In this document: positions 49,009-61,937 of the stretch, in pieces
Position numbering within the stretch: the stretch's first letter is position 1
How the letters are laid out: every line of letters starts with the position of its first letter
NCBI RefSeq assembly: GCF_963583255.1
Contig: NC_084803.1
Location: forward strand, 15,635,428-15,699,427
Length of the DNA stretch: 64,000 nt
Direction: 5' to 3'
Source of the DNA: Pyrus communis
Taxonomy: Eukaryota; Streptophyta; Magnoliopsida; Rosales; Rosaceae
Position numbers and translations under genes: made by a program
Notes under the pieces: generated by a model
What the model saw: the letters and a program-made list of their open reading frames with translations, nothing else
What the model was told of the DNA's origin: nothing
Database searches by the model: none

Positions 49009-50328
49009 GAGAATATCAAACAAATTAAGATGACATCATAATTAAAGATCCCCAAACACCTAGGTACAAGCACAGAAACTAAAACAAACTTTGAATCAAA
49101 TGGATATATAAAAACTCTGGCCATATGAGGAGGATTGAAGATGCATAAATCATTCCACCAAAACAGGTAGATAAAAATAAATGAATTAATTCCACCCATA
49201 GAGGTAGAATGAAAACCCTTTTCCACCCATAGAGGTGGACAAAAACACATAACTTACGTACCTCTATCATAGGTTTTATTTTTTTATTTTATCTACCTCT
49301 CACAATTGTTTTACTTTTATTTTTTATAAACTTATCATACTTGTTGTATATGGATTTTTAAATTTTTTTTTTATGAGAAAGTAGATAAAGGCATTTGAAA
49401 TTCAAATTTAACAAATTAAAATACATTTTTATTTTTACTTTAAGGGGCAAAATGGACATACTAACATATCAAATGAAACTGGACTTGATCTAAAAGTAGG
49501 TGATTTTTTTGGACTTGGATCAAAATGCCCCTTTATTTATTTAGATAATGTAAAATAACGATATATTTATTTATTTATGACATGAATAAACTTAAAAAAA
49601 AAAAATCAAGAGACTCAAAAGAACAGAAGTGTATTTTGATAAAAAAAATAAAAAATAAATAAATAAATAAAGAGAAATGTACATGAAAAAGAAAAAGAAT
49701 AACGGAAACCATTTTTCTATTTTTGTTGTTGGCCATGAGTTGATTAGTCATTGATCTATTTATTTGCGAAGTCATTTGGGCTTGATCGTTGATAAGTTGT
49801 AATTTGCATCTAATCTGTGCCACGAGTTTTTCTATAAAGAAGTTCTAAATTAAGCTTGAAGTAAACAAGGTTGGCGTGAAATCCATTAAAAAAAAAAAAA
49901 AAAATTGGATTGACTTCGTGACATTGAGATAAGTTTAGTTTTAGATATACTGGCACGACATCACTGCTACTTTGCAATTGCAAGATCGCTTAAAACGTCA
50001 GGCATCCTTATTTTAACCCTTGTTTTATATACAACTAATAACTAATAAGCAGATCCACAAACGTTAAGGTTAATATAGCAATCAACTCAAGATTTTAAAA
50101 AGACAGTTCAACGAATTAGTGATATACTACTAATTGGTGCAATGTCAATGATGTCTCTAACTAGAACACTGGCGTTTCATCGCAATCCCAAAGATTTGAG
50201 AATTGAGTGTGTATTAGAACCATTCCTTTAAGTAGTAACTTATTTTGCCAAGTTTTAGATGTGATATTTCTTCAACAAAATAGGAATACAACACATCAAG
50301 TTGGTCACGAAATGACATAAAAAAATAA
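49009..50328. other. Spacer without recognisable gene
   Basis: AT-rich. Contains two close copies of CCACCCATAGAGGT (about 49195 and 49224) and several A/T runs. No gene is recognised. Confidence 0.4.
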
Positions 50329-50481
50329 AAAAATTAATAAAAAAAGTTTGAAAACTTTGAGTTTTAATGATAATGACAAAATAAAGGGTAAAGTGAATAG
50401 TACCAAGATTGAATTTTTAATGTAAAAATGTGATTTTTCGTTAAAATAAACAATATTAGAAGCATTTTGTTAAAGTTCCTT
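50329..50481. mobile_element. Small TIR MITE, copy 2
   Basis: Same orientation and sequence order as the copy at 42453-42606: GAAAACTTTGAGTTTTAATGA, AAAGTGAATAGTACCAAGATT and TTTTTCGTTAAAATAAACA. Confidence 0.72.
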
Positions 50482-51247
50482 AAAAAAAAAAAAACATGAA
50501 ATAATACTTTTGAGATGGTATTGAATATTTCGAATTTTTTAACAGTAAGACCTTTAACCAAATATCTAATTGTTGAAAAGTCCAAAAAAAAAAATTATGC
50601 TGTAGAGGATTATAGAAGTTTTGATATCCAAATTGGAATGCTCAAACATAGATTTTTTGTTTATTTTCCAGAACTTTAGAACTTGATTGGAAACAAGATT
50701 CTGAATGTTTGTTTTGGACATAAACAGGCCCAAACCATCTCTGTGGCACCTTTTCGATCTCGTAATTTTTGACCTGACTTGGCTTGTGGCATTGGAAGCC
50801 GCGCGTGCCGTCAAAGCTGTCTCCGGAGAGAGATTTTTTATGTGCGGAAAACACTGTTTGGTACATTGATGCAGGGTGTGCTAGGCCTCATTTCCGACGC
50901 GCTAAAAAAATTCTTGTCTACTGGGACATTCGTGAAACCCTTTTTTTTTTTCCCTCAAGACAAGGCCAATTTAAGCCGGTCCCAACAAATGCAGGCAATG
51001 TTTTAACTTCTTAGATTGCACAGGATTATACTGCTTGGAAATCCAGCGAAAAATTGGTGTTGAAATGGACAACTGGAGGGGAATAGTTTGCCTATGGACT
51101 AGTTGCATGCATGTTATTACGTTTGGCCAACTGCCCCACCTATTTTAATTGTATCGTATCATATTTTTTGGTATTAATGTATAGGGTGTTCATATTTGGT
51201 AGTTGGAAATGAAAAATGTGGAATTCGCAAGCTGCCAAATTTAATAA

Positions 51248-51397
51248 AAAGAATTTTAACGAAACACTCTCAGTACTATTTACTTTTAATGAAAAATCAT
51301 ATTTTTATCTTTTTCTGATACTATTCACTACACATTTATTTGTCATTTTTCATTAAAACAAAAGTTTTTTAGGATTTTTTGTTAGTTTTTCTTTAAT
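51248..51397. mobile_element. Small TIR MITE, copy 3 (inverted)
   Basis: GAATTTTAACGAAACACTCT at the left end and TTGTTAGTTTTTCTTTAAT at the right; reverse-complement relation to the copies at 42453 and 50329. Confidence 0.72.
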
Positions 51398-53497
51398 TAT
51401 TAAATTAATGTTTGGTGGTGGAGTTAGTGGAGGTTGAAGTAATCATTGTGTGGGAATTGCGTCTAATATGTGATTCATGTTGACTTGTTCTCGAAAGTGC
51501 TCTCTCATTTTTTGTTGTATTTCACACGAGGTACTTTGAGAGGGTCAATTGTAATTTGTGAGCCTTTCTTTATATTTCGCTTAAAAAACAAAAGATAAGA
51601 TTAATATCATTTTTCTGTAAGTTCGAGCATAATTAGTACGTTTAACTAAATGATGCTTGCTTATTGCATCCAAATTCTAAAAATTTCCTATAAGATGAGA
51701 TATTGTTGCTACGACACGGTCCTGTTTCAAACTTTACAACTCAATCTTGTTTTCACTTTTCATTAGATATACGGAACATCTCTAATGACAAAATACACAT
51801 CCGAGTCAATTTACCTTAAATTGTAAGTCATTTCACCTCGTTGTTAGGAAAGATTCTTACATAGAATAAGAGATTATCTCTTTATATCAAGAATTCACAT
51901 GATAAAAGCTGTACATGCAAGAGAGTCTATTTCATGTCATACAGTTGAGTCTCTCCATTTCTTACCACACGTTGAACACGCTCTTTTTCTGGTTTGGTAC
52001 AAAACAACGTTTTTCAGTTTTCCCATGTAAAGTGACACGCTTAAGAAGAAAGAACATACAAATCGAAGAAAAATAAACAAAAAAGAAGAAGACGAGGGAA
52101 TTCAACAATTTTGGCTGTGTGAGAAAATATGGTCCAGCCAGCCGGACCGGACTGGTCTGGAGTCACTTTCGAATTCTGTTGTTTGACAAATGACAATTAA
52201 TTAATTATGGTGCATGGATTATGGATATGGTGTACGTGGAGATGCTCATTATCTTAATTACCAAAAATAGGCAAATAGTTCAGAGTGTCGTAGCCCGTCT
52301 ATGCTTCCACTTTCACACACATCTCCAACATTTAGAAAAAGAATGGCTTGACTTTCGCCCATCTTGGTTAGCTAGATATCTAACATCTAAGAGCATTTTC
52401 AAAAGAAGCTGTAACCGCTAAAATTTTATTTTAAATAGCTAAATTTAAATATTTATCTTAAAGAGATTCTGTAAAGGACTATGTATAATAGCAAAGTGAA
52501 CATTGCTCTTTAAATTTAGAGAGTCATTGTTCATATGCTAAATGTTAAAAAATAAATAAAACTCAATGGTGGAACTATGAATCAAGGAGAAAAGCAAGTG
52601 AGAGAATGTGATTTTAAAAAATGAGTAAGTTGAATTTGAATTGTTAATAATAAAATATTTAAAGGATGTTAAAATAGAGACTGCTTTTGAAGATGAAAAG
52701 TTAAAATGAGTAGTTACAGTACGTAGTATTTTTGTCAACACACACATTGTTGGAAAATAAAATATCACATCGGGCATATGAAAAAATAACATACAATTAA
52801 TATATGAGAAATTCCACCTTTAATATCACCGATGACTTGTGATAAATCTCAACGTCTAATAATAGATGATTAATTGAGACAATATCGGTGACGTTGACGG
52901 TTGACTATATATGCAGGGCCTAAAGTTTATGAAAATTAGTTGTATTATATCGAATTCAAACATGTGGTGCTGAAATTGAAAGATAGAAAGTCGCTGCTGT
53001 TAATTATTGAATATTTTTCTGAATTTCAAATGACTGAAAAGTCCTTGCTTAAAAGCATCTATATCGTCAAGAACTACATGAATACAAACAAAAATTCATA
53101 TTATTTAGACTTGTTCTCTCTAACCTCTAGAGCTCCTTATCGCTGTCAGCCCGTCACTCCTAATCGGCACTGCAACGAAAACATGGAATTGCAAACCATC
53201 GCCTTTAAGTATATAGTCAGCAATGCAACTAATTCGGTTGTATATCATGATCAGTGATTGATGTTAATGCTTCATTTATCCTGTGTGGAGTATTTGGCAG
53301 ATCTGAAAATTTCTGGGTATCATTGAAGGTAGAATATCATGTATTTGCTTATGTTCTTGAGCTAAAAAAGGTATGTGAGAAGGGTGAGTTCCAACTATGG
53401 TGCAGAATCTGCAGATAATGGGGTTCTTTAGATTTGGATTTTTTTTGGTTTACTGGTTTTTTTTTAGGTTTTTTTAATAGTATTTTCCACAAGCAAT
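51398..53497. other. Spacer without recognisable gene
   Basis: AT-rich single-copy-looking sequence. Short open frames such as 52940-53257 have no recognised domain. Confidence 0.4.
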
Positions 53498-54326
53498 ATT
53501 AGCTACACTCATTAGAACTCGATTTCAATCTCATTTTGCTCTTTGAAACTCAAAAGTCACCACTTTACTCTCTGAAACTCGATCCAATCCCACTTTGCCA
53601 TTTGAAACTCAAAAGTTGCCACTTCGCTTCTTGAAACTCGATTTTGATCACATTTTGCTTCCTGAAACTTAAAAATCGCTACTTTATTTTCTAAAACTCA
53701 ATATTTACTCCACTTTCACCTATTCCTATGTATTCTGCTAAACAGCCGTTATGTTTACTTATGTAGCATAAATAGGGGCCACTTATAGTTGACATGAAAC
53801 AAGTATAAAGCTCACTTCAATTAAATGGTGCCCCATAGATTTAAAAAAAAAAAATATTCAAACATTTATAACATGGTAGAACTTATCCCTTCTCATATTC
53901 CATCTCCAGCCACATTCTCATTAGTACCATTGATTTTGTTATTTCTTGTGTTCTTATGTTCTCAATGGAGGTGGCTAGTGAAGTGAGAAAATGGTTTTCT
54001 TTTTTTTTTTGTTCTTTTTACTATTCATTTATTTTAGGGGGGGAAATTTGGCATATTACTAGTTATAAATTTTGAATTGATGAACTTATTCTAAAAAAAT
54101 AGAAGAAAGGCAATGCAAAATTTTTTCTGAGTTTTAAGGAGTAGTGGCAAGTTTTGAGTTTCATAGAGCAAAGTGGATCAAAATCAAGTTCAGAGAGTAA
54201 AGTGATGACTTTTGAGTTTCAGGGGTAAAGTGAGATAAAAATCAAATTTCAAGGATTAAAGTAGCGGCTTTTGAGTTTCAGAGAGAAAATGAAATTGAAA
54301 TCAAGTTTCAAGAACCGTAGCTAAAA
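53498..54326. mobile_element. Large inverted-repeat element with internally repeated arms
   Basis: The arms (about 53498-53730 and 54120-54326) are imperfect reverse complements starting with ATTAGCTAC and GTAGCTAA. Each arm is built of 3-4 short tandem units of the type GAAACTCAAAAGT.(G)CCACTTTGC and AAACTCGATTT. The centre of about 390 bp is unrelated. No transposase and no clear target duplication were found. Confidence 0.7.
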
Positions 54327-56953
54327 TAAGACTTCTTTTGTATGTTAGATCTCAATCATCCAATGAGGTAATTGGGAACGATATATTATTTTCGTACTGG
54401 GTGTGAGTTCCAACTATGAAACTTGAATTCAATTTCAAATATTGTTATTTCTTTACTGGTTGAATTCAATTTTTTTTGAAAATCTTAAACCTAAGTATAC
54501 ATAGACGAGTGTGTTGATGAAGATGAAAGAAGACTAGTTTGTAGGTGAAGAAGGAGAAGAACTAAAGGGAAATTATTCAGCATATCAATGATGGTAATTC
54601 GATATTGAGAGTGTCGATATTTATTGTGGAACCATGATTTTCCAATGTCAAAGTAAGACGGATCAGAATATGAATTTTTCAGAAGTCTGGTCATGGACTC
54701 AACATCTCCTATTAGACTGAGTTGCACAAATGACCAGTGATGCCACCATCACCTTGTGTTCCGGAAAGGTAAGCGAAGCTCGTAACTTCCTTGAGATTGA
54801 CCATTCTTATTCTGCAAGATATGAAAACTTGATCCAATTGGATATCAGATAAGTTTCCTATATTCTTATAGATTCTTACAATTTAGGGATTGTGTGCGCC
54901 GCAAGTAATCACACTTTTAAGAGCATACAATATCTATTGCTTGAGTCTAGGGATTGGCGTGTGCCTTAAGCAATCACACTTCTAAGATTCATCTTGGGTC
55001 ATCGCATACTCAATTCTATTTCATAATACTTGAGTTTCTAAGGTTCATCTTTGGTAACGCAATCATTGCATACTCAGTTCTATTTCATAATACTTGAGTC
55101 TCACAATTTGCTTTCTAACTTGACTGTCACAGAACATTTGGCCGGTACCCCACTAGTGCCTAGGTAACCTTACCATCGTTTACTCTTTTACAGGTAGTCG
55201 AGTTTATACATCTCCTCCACACATGGTGATGGGGAAAGTTGGTTCCAACAGTCATTATCTACAATATATTAATTGTCTTATCAAAAGTATATCCATGCAG
55301 AGGTATTTTAGTCAATTCACTTATTTCGCCCATGTCACTTATGTTATTAATGTCGATATCGTGTCAATCTTTCTATTTTAGCAAAAGTATTTGTAATGTT
55401 TCTAGCATGGCCAATTTCCCTAGAGTTTATCATATACCATTTAGAAATAGTACAATCATCTATCATGTAGTGACTGGTTACATGACAGTCTTGATTTTTC
55501 ATAGTTGTGATGCATGACAGATTTGGTATAACTAATTCGTTGTATTCGTGCATAGCGATGGCGACCTACGTGCGTAACATTTTTTTTTGGTAATGGGGGG
55601 GGGGGGGGGGGGGGAGTCCATTTTAAATTGGGGTCGTCTGCTCTTGCACCTATTGCACTCTCTCATCCACAACTCTGAGTCTGAGTAGCCCCATCTTAAG
55701 GATTTTTTTGCAATGTAATGGGAACACGGCCAATACATCAAGTGTCATAATACAAGTAAAAAGAAGTTTTTTAATTCAAGTGTTCATCAACTTGTATTAT
55801 GACACTTGGTGTGTCATACCGTATTCCAGACACAGAAAAATCTTTTGTCTTAAGGAGACTCCGTTCTGCTATTTAGGAAGTGGGATAATAGATTACTCAT
55901 CAATACATATAGTGCATGTAAACATCATTTCGAAAACATGTCGCCATAATGTATCGACATCCCATCAACACAGCATTGACGTGATATTGTGAATAATGGA
56001 GCGAAATCTCCCTATTTGTGAAATTTCTCATGTATATATATGTACATCAGTATATATGTATATATATAAGAGAGAGAGCCTATCATACGAATACCGTCTG
56101 GATCAAAATATCAACAAAATCACGTTGATTACAGTGTTCATACGACATATGCAGTCTTAAAAAATGTGGGTATAATAATATCAAGCCTGAATCTTCTACG
56201 CCATAATATATGATGACCCCACTTATTGAATGTTCTGTCTGGATGCATACATACATACACACGTACATACACTCTCACCTCAACGCCAGAAGCATCTGGT
56301 ATCTGTATATCTTGATATACAAACAATATACGTGGGTTCCTGACTCGTGCTTGTGGATCCAGCTAGATCTTGTCCTCCTTGTCGTACGTACGTATATATC
56401 TGTAGGATCCTAATTCTAGTTTTACTTTCAGAAGAAACGCATATGTGAAAAGATTGTTTTGATGCAGTAAAAACTCAAAAATTGATCTCTTGTTTATTAA
56501 TTGGTAAGGTTTCAGTTGTAAATTATGTTGTATTGTCAGTTTGAGTGACCCTAAACACAATAATAATTGGTAAGGATGCAGGCAAGCAAGTTATCTTATT
56601 TGATACTTGTGCTATGAACAACTATTGAGCATGCATATATGAACTACGGTTCTAAATTTCTCTCCCAACATGGATAAGATACCTTCTAGGCTTAGGGCAT
56701 GGTGTTTTGTTTTTATAACATAATCAACGAATCGATACAACGATATTCTACACTAAGAGAATGTGATACTATTAGATCGTAGTACTAGTTGGTAACATAA
56801 TCAATTACTTTAATGTATTGTTTAGTTACAGTGCCGTAAGAACTCAGCCCTCACATTATCATAACAGCAGGACTAACCCTAAAATTGGGTTTTTTTCTTC
56901 TTTCAAAACCCTGGCATCCTCCATGCATAATTGCTCTACCATCTCTTGATAAT
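54327..56953. other. Spacer with short repeats and a 20-G homopolymer
   Basis: No gene is recognised. At about 54880-55110 phrases such as AGGGATTG.(G)TGTGCC, TTAAGCAATCACACTTCTAA and TCTATTTCATAATACTTGAG recur two to three times. A run of 20 G lies at 55595-55614. Confidence 0.45.
55595..55614. repeat. Homopolymer of 20 G
   Basis: Uninterrupted G run on the plus strand, preceded by a T run. Rare in this AT-rich context and prone to sequencing error and polymerase slippage. Confidence 0.9.
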
Positions 56954-57270
56954 TGTTGAGAATAAATCCCTGATGGGAGGATGAATCTTGTATAAGCTTA
57001 TAAGAGGTTGGACTAATGCCTATATTACCAATTGGTTTCATGGTAAAACTTTAACTTTATTCATGGTATCAGAGCAGGTTGTCTCACGTATGAAGCTAAG
57101 CGGCCACAAGCACTCCACGTCATCACCCCATTGTGTTGTCAACGTGTTAGGATTGAAAATTCGTCACATGTAAGGGGACGTGTTGAAAATAGATCCCACA
57201 TTAATAGAAAGAAGAACCTTGCATGAGCTTATAAGATGTTAGGCTAACTTCAACTTTCTTCTATAATTCA
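56954..57270 (+). mobile_element. TRIM (terminal-repeat retrotransposon in miniature)
   Basis: A 110-bp left terminal repeat (56954-57063, TGTTGAGAATAAATCCC...TTCA) is followed at once by TGGTATCAGAGC (57064-57075), the classic primer-binding site complementary to the 3' end of initiator methionine tRNA. About 100 bp of non-coding interior ends in a purine tract (TAAGGGGACG), then a right repeat starts TGTTGAAAATAGATCCCAC (57181) and ends near 57270. The right repeat is shortened relative to the left. With no gag/pol, the element depends on enzymes from other elements. A target duplication was not found. Confidence 0.82.
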
Positions 57271-58426
57271 TAAACATAATTATAAAACGTACCAAAAACA
57301 GTTATGCTTAGGTTGGGCAGTACAAGAGATGATTCTGGTGGGCAGATACGATATTTCCTCTTATTTGTCATCGAATTTATATAATGATTATATTCCTTTC
57401 ACATGACAATGAAGATAGGAAATAAAGTGGCCTTGACGATGTGATCAAAAGTGCGTAGGGTGCTTGGCACAGATGTTTCATTTTAGTTGATTCTTTTGAT
57501 GACCAATGACTGCAAGATTTCCTCACCCAAATGAAAGGGACGATGTTGCAAGATTGTATACGGTTCTGTGATGCAAAAGATTAGCAGAGAATTAATGGTA
57601 TAAGGTATTATCCTATTTGGTCCAACTGGCAATATAAGGAATAATTTAATTCTTTATAAAAACAATGGTGCGACGCTGTAGGAACTGGTCAAATTCGAAT
57701 AGACGAATATAATAGTTTCGCAAAGTTTGTGTGGAGAGTTTTCAAGCCTAACACATGGACAATAGATATTGGGTAACATGAGCATGTGCAGGTTTTAATC
57801 TTCACACGGGAACCAACCTAGTATGATGTATCATGAAGTAATTAAGTAAGGTTCAATTATAAAACTAGTTATCAATATGAAAAATAGCTTAACTCAATAG
57901 TTATAAGCACTTCTAAAATTTGATAATTTTTGGAAGGAGAAATTTCTTCACGGATAGTAATTTTACGGCCGTAACAACTTTAAACCCCACAAAATGTGAT
58001 TCTTTGTCGTACAAATTAAAGACCTTGGAAGTTGTATATCATTCACATACATATGAAATTTACACAATCAATAGCTAACTAGGGGACCAAAATTTACACA
58101 ATCAATCACCTTTCTTGTGTTTCCGTCTTTCTTTCACCCCATTCACATATCATTTCACCCTATCAATATATATACATATATCCGAACTAAAGGGTAACAA
58201 AGTTATGGGTCCCAACATGGACTGCGTAGTACCCATATGGAGCCTCTTTGTGAGGTACGAGTTTCCTGGAAGCAACCTCTCCTTATGAGAGTTAGCAAGG
58301 AAGGTCACAGTCTAAAAAATTTATTTGTAAGCATCGGTTTCAGAGGATTCTTGTCTAAAGTTAGGAATTAATGACATAAACATTGATGGAGATGGAGGTC
58401 AATTGTGAACATGGATGCATTTTAAA
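57271..58426. other. Spacer without recognisable gene
   Basis: AT-rich sequence; nothing supported. Confidence 0.4.
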
Positions 58427-58652
58427 GGATGAGGATCTTCTCCGGATCCTGTTTGTGGGAATCTTAGAGATCCTCACATCATAACCGTTCATCGTATGTC
58501 GTGCTGTCAGTTTTTGTTAGATACTATTTATGTTTACTTTTAAATAAATAAATTCAAAATGATTTCTGACCTTAAAATATATGATAAATAGCTAAAATAT
58601 GAAGATTCTTAAGATTCTCACAACTTGTATCAGAATGAGATCCATCTTCCAT
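58427..58652. mobile_element. Mutator-like MITE, copy 5
   Basis: GAGGATCTTCTCCGGATCC at the left, ATAACCGTTCATCGTATGTCG and TTTTTGTTAGATACTATTTA inside, and a diverged ATGATAAATAGCTAAAATATG right half ending near CATCTTCC. It is the same family as the copies at 10.2, 13.6, 13.9 and 25.0 kb. Confidence 0.72.
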
Positions 58653-58659
58653 TTTAAAA

Positions 58660-60030
58660 GGAAAAAGGCAACTCAATAGAGCTGTATAGCTAGGCTAGCC
58701 ACATATGTTTGGAGTACAAAATAATGCAAATAATGCATATGTTTAATTGTATCTAGTCAATCTTTTATAAAGCTCGTAGTACTTTTGTTGTCATCTTGTG
58801 CACAAACTCTCATTTTCCGTGCATTAATTGAGTTAAAATCACGAGAACGACAGAAAACAGTCTTTATTGACGAAATTATTGCGAACACAATTTGTTTCTT
58901 ACACGTAAAGACTCATTTTTTCTTTACATGACATTATTTTACTGAAAAATGGTTTTATTCAGACATTTCATTCTCTTTATAATCATTTAAAGATAATTTC
59001 TTGAAAATTTCATTTGCTTTGGAGGCTATTTAGTCATCTAAATGCATCACAAGTTTACAATTTTTACTTGTTACTGTAACCGTTGATTTGTTCAACACAT
59101 ATGGATGATAAACGGTCTCCAAATAAACAAATGTTTCTAAATATGATCATCATTAGATGATGATAAAAAGAATAGTAGTGTCAGCAAGACCAAATTTTTA
59201 AACCACATTGGTGTACCGTTTCATGTGGCAAGTAATGCATACACCAACATCCAAACAAATAGGTTTATTAATTGATGTGACATGTACACATCACTTAACA
59301 CATCAGATGATACACTAATTAATGTGGTACAAAAATGTGGTCTCCCCAATATTTTCCTAAAAGGAATAAATGGTTTGCATTTTGACATTAATTTGTACAG
59401 TGGAATGATTTCACGTCCTCATATAAAGAGAAATGACCCTTTACATATATGTACGGAGTCAAGTATTACCTATTATTCTCTGAGGCGCATGAATTTTTTA
59501 GAAAGTAGTATCTAGTGTTAGCCTTCCACGGTTGTATCACTAAAACACGAGGAAAGAGTTGGTTGGCCTATTCATGTTGAAGAATTGAAACAATACCAAA
59601 GTCTTCTACGAAGCATCTAGTTAGATACAACTACTCAATGAAAAACTTATGTTGTGTATATAGGGTTTACAGAGACCTTAATATTTATATTGACTAAGGT
59701 ATTAGAGTTCCGTTCATAAAAGGATAAAAGAATCCCAAATCCCACCTTTCAAGCCTTTAAGTTAGATATCAAATTGGCATATAAATAAAAGATCATATTA
59801 GCTTTGTTTGTGCTCTAATACACTGATCTATAAGGCGAATGTAATGAGAATTTATACAATCCTAGCATTAAACTCTAAGATCACATTTTTATTTGAATTG
59901 TAGGATCATTTATAGTTGATTTACATTGATTGAAAATCCAACATCTAGGTCAAAACCAATTGATTTCGGGTGAATAAGTCCATAACTATTCAAATCAGTA
60001 ATATTGAAGACTTCAATTCCACAGTCTAGG
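58660..60030. other. Spacer without recognisable gene
   Basis: AT-rich sequence with short open frames only (e.g. 59282-59515). No domain or repeat is recognised. Confidence 0.4.
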
Positions 60031-60465
60031 ATTCACACATTAATAGAAAAAAGAGTTTGTGCGACGAAGAATATTTCGTTGCTCAATACGTACTTGCGCG
60101 ACCAAAAATAATGTTCGTCTCGCAAAAAAAAGAAAAGATAGGAGGAAAAAGAAAATTGCATGACAAAGAATTTCGTCGCGGAAGAACACTTAGCGTGACG
60201 AATAAATGTTGGCGTCCCGTAAAGCCAGCAAGAAAATGCGGATTAATTTTGTTTGCGATCAATAATTTGTCGTGCAAGTTCTTGTCAGTTTTGACCATTT
60301 ACTGTAGGTGAATTCGAGGAATAAATACCGCATTTAATGCAAGTGTTTGCATGACAAAGGCTTCGTCGCGCAAAGGCCCTAACCTACCTATAAATATGCG
60401 CTTATGCTGTCCTGATTCTTCATAATTTTATTATCCTTATTCTTGAAAATTTTGTTCATGCTAGG

Positions 60466-60853
60466 ATGGCGGATAAGAACAAGGATGAGAGTGTATGCGA
60501 TACCAACCCGCATGATTTAAGGGATCATTTTGAGTTGGCGCGTGCGATTGCTGTAGCCATGGGAAATAATTGTCCCACTGCTAAGTGGCGTTCTTGGGAA
60601 GATGTGCCCGAGAATGTGAAGAAGGCTGTGATGAATGAAGTATTAGTAAGTATATTATTGTTGATGGATTAATAATTAAGTTTGTAAAATTTTTAGTTAT
60701 ATGTTGAAATTAATTATTTGCATATATGTGTAACAGTGTAAGTATACTCTTGATGATGATACGAACGAACATTTGATGGATAATACATTGGAGGGAGGTT
60801 ACAATCGATGGTGTTATGAAGTCTTGTGGAATGGACCAGAATCATCCAAATAG
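60466..60853 (+). CDS. Small two-exon protein, plant-transposase-like; paralog of 61555-61937
   Basis: Exon 1 is 60466-60645 and exon 2 is 60737-60853 (GT-AG intron of 91 nt, phase 0), giving 98 residues from MADKNKDESVCDTNPHDLRD. The conserved part is W-x-S-W-E-D-V-P-E-N-V-K-K, then EVL at the exon junction, CKYTLDDDTNEHL and YNRWCYEVLW. This W..VP..VK pattern resembles the plant Ptta/En-Spm transposase_24 domain, though only a fragment is present. It lies behind a cluster of CGTCGCGCAAA motifs and a TATAAATA (60390-60397), which gives a plausible promoter. Expression and function are unknown; it may be a relic inside a CACTA-like element. Confidence 0.5.
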
Positions 60854-61197
60854 TAGTTTTAAATTTATGTTTTGTATGACAATTTAAATTTAAGGTGTTT
60901 TTTGTTTTTTGTTTTTTGTTTTTTTTTTTTAATAAGTTATGTATTTGGACTTAATTATGTTTGAATTATGTATTTGGACTTAATTAGGTTTCAATTCTTG
61001 TTGGGTTTTTTTTTTTATTGAAACCTAATGTAAGCACCATATCCTCGGTTCATATGTGTTTACAATCTTCAAGGCATATCGTACTTATGCTGAAAATAAT
61101 TGTATAGATTAAGTCATTAATTATATATAGAATAAATATTTAAGGCATTAATTATTTATAGAATAACATTTCAGGTACTAATTATTTATAGCTTTAA

Positions 61198-61275
61198 ATA
61201 TTAATTATTTTTAGAATAAATATTTAATGTATTAAACATAATACTTTAAATATTTATTCTAAAAATAATTAATAT
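61198..61275. repeat. AT-rich perfect hairpin (30-bp arms)
   Basis: Arms of about 30 bp (61198-61227 and 61246-61275) are exact complements (ATATTAATTATTTTTAGAAT... in the left arm) around a loop of about 18 bp. It follows a stretch of direct ATTAATTATTTATAG repeats. It could be an insertion scar or a very AT-rich foldback. Confidence 0.75.
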
Positions 61276-61554
61276 ATTCGTCGTGCAATATATTGAGCGA
61301 CACTAACTTCGTTGCGTAAGGCATATTTGTGTGACGAATCCATGTGTTTGTCGTGCAAAGCACGGTTAGTTTATGTTCAAACCTTCCAATTAATTGTGCA
61401 TTGATGATGCATTTTGCACGACGAATATGTTCGTTGCGCAAAGATGTCCTAGTGCTATATAAACACAATTTCAGAGCCTTAATTTTCTGAATTTTTTTTT
61501 TTTTTAAAGAATGGCCGGTTCTGGAGAAGGTTTTGGCAAAAAAAAAAACTTGTA

Positions 61555-61937
61555 GTGCAAATAGAAAGGTATCGACGAAAGCAAGTGTTGTACTTTAAAG
61601 GTAAAAATTTGGCTGAGGCGTATGCTGAATTTAAGTATGACATTGGGAATTTGGTGCGGAGGGATTGTTCTGCTGAGTTTGAGTCTTGGAAAAAGGTCCA
61701 TGAGGAGTTGAAGAAGTTCATGCTGGGAGAGTTATCGGTAAGTTTGTGGTAAATAATGAACAATTATTTTTGTTAAAACGTAATATTTTTTAAATTACTA
61801 ATTTATTGTTACTGGCATTAATGTAGGTTCATTGGGATGTTGATGAAACTGATGAGAAGCAACGGATTTATGTGGATGGGCTTTTCAAGCAGAGTTTGCA
61901 ACAATGGAAGTTTGATGTGTTGTGGGCGGAGGATTGA
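61555..61937 (+). CDS. Small two-exon protein, paralog of 60466-60853
   Basis: Exon 1 is 61555-61737 and exon 2 is 61827-61937 (GT-AG, phase 0), giving 97 residues. Aligned features with the upstream paralog are FESWKKVHEELKKFMLGELS, then VHWDVDETDEKQ, then QQWKFDVLWAED; intron position is identical. An alternative upstream ATG at 61511 (MAGSGEGFGKKKN) runs through an 11-A homopolymer into a stop, so the original N-terminus may have been lost by a frameshift. A TATATAAA lies at 61455-61462. Probable plant-transposase_24-like fragment; function unknown. Confidence 0.45.
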
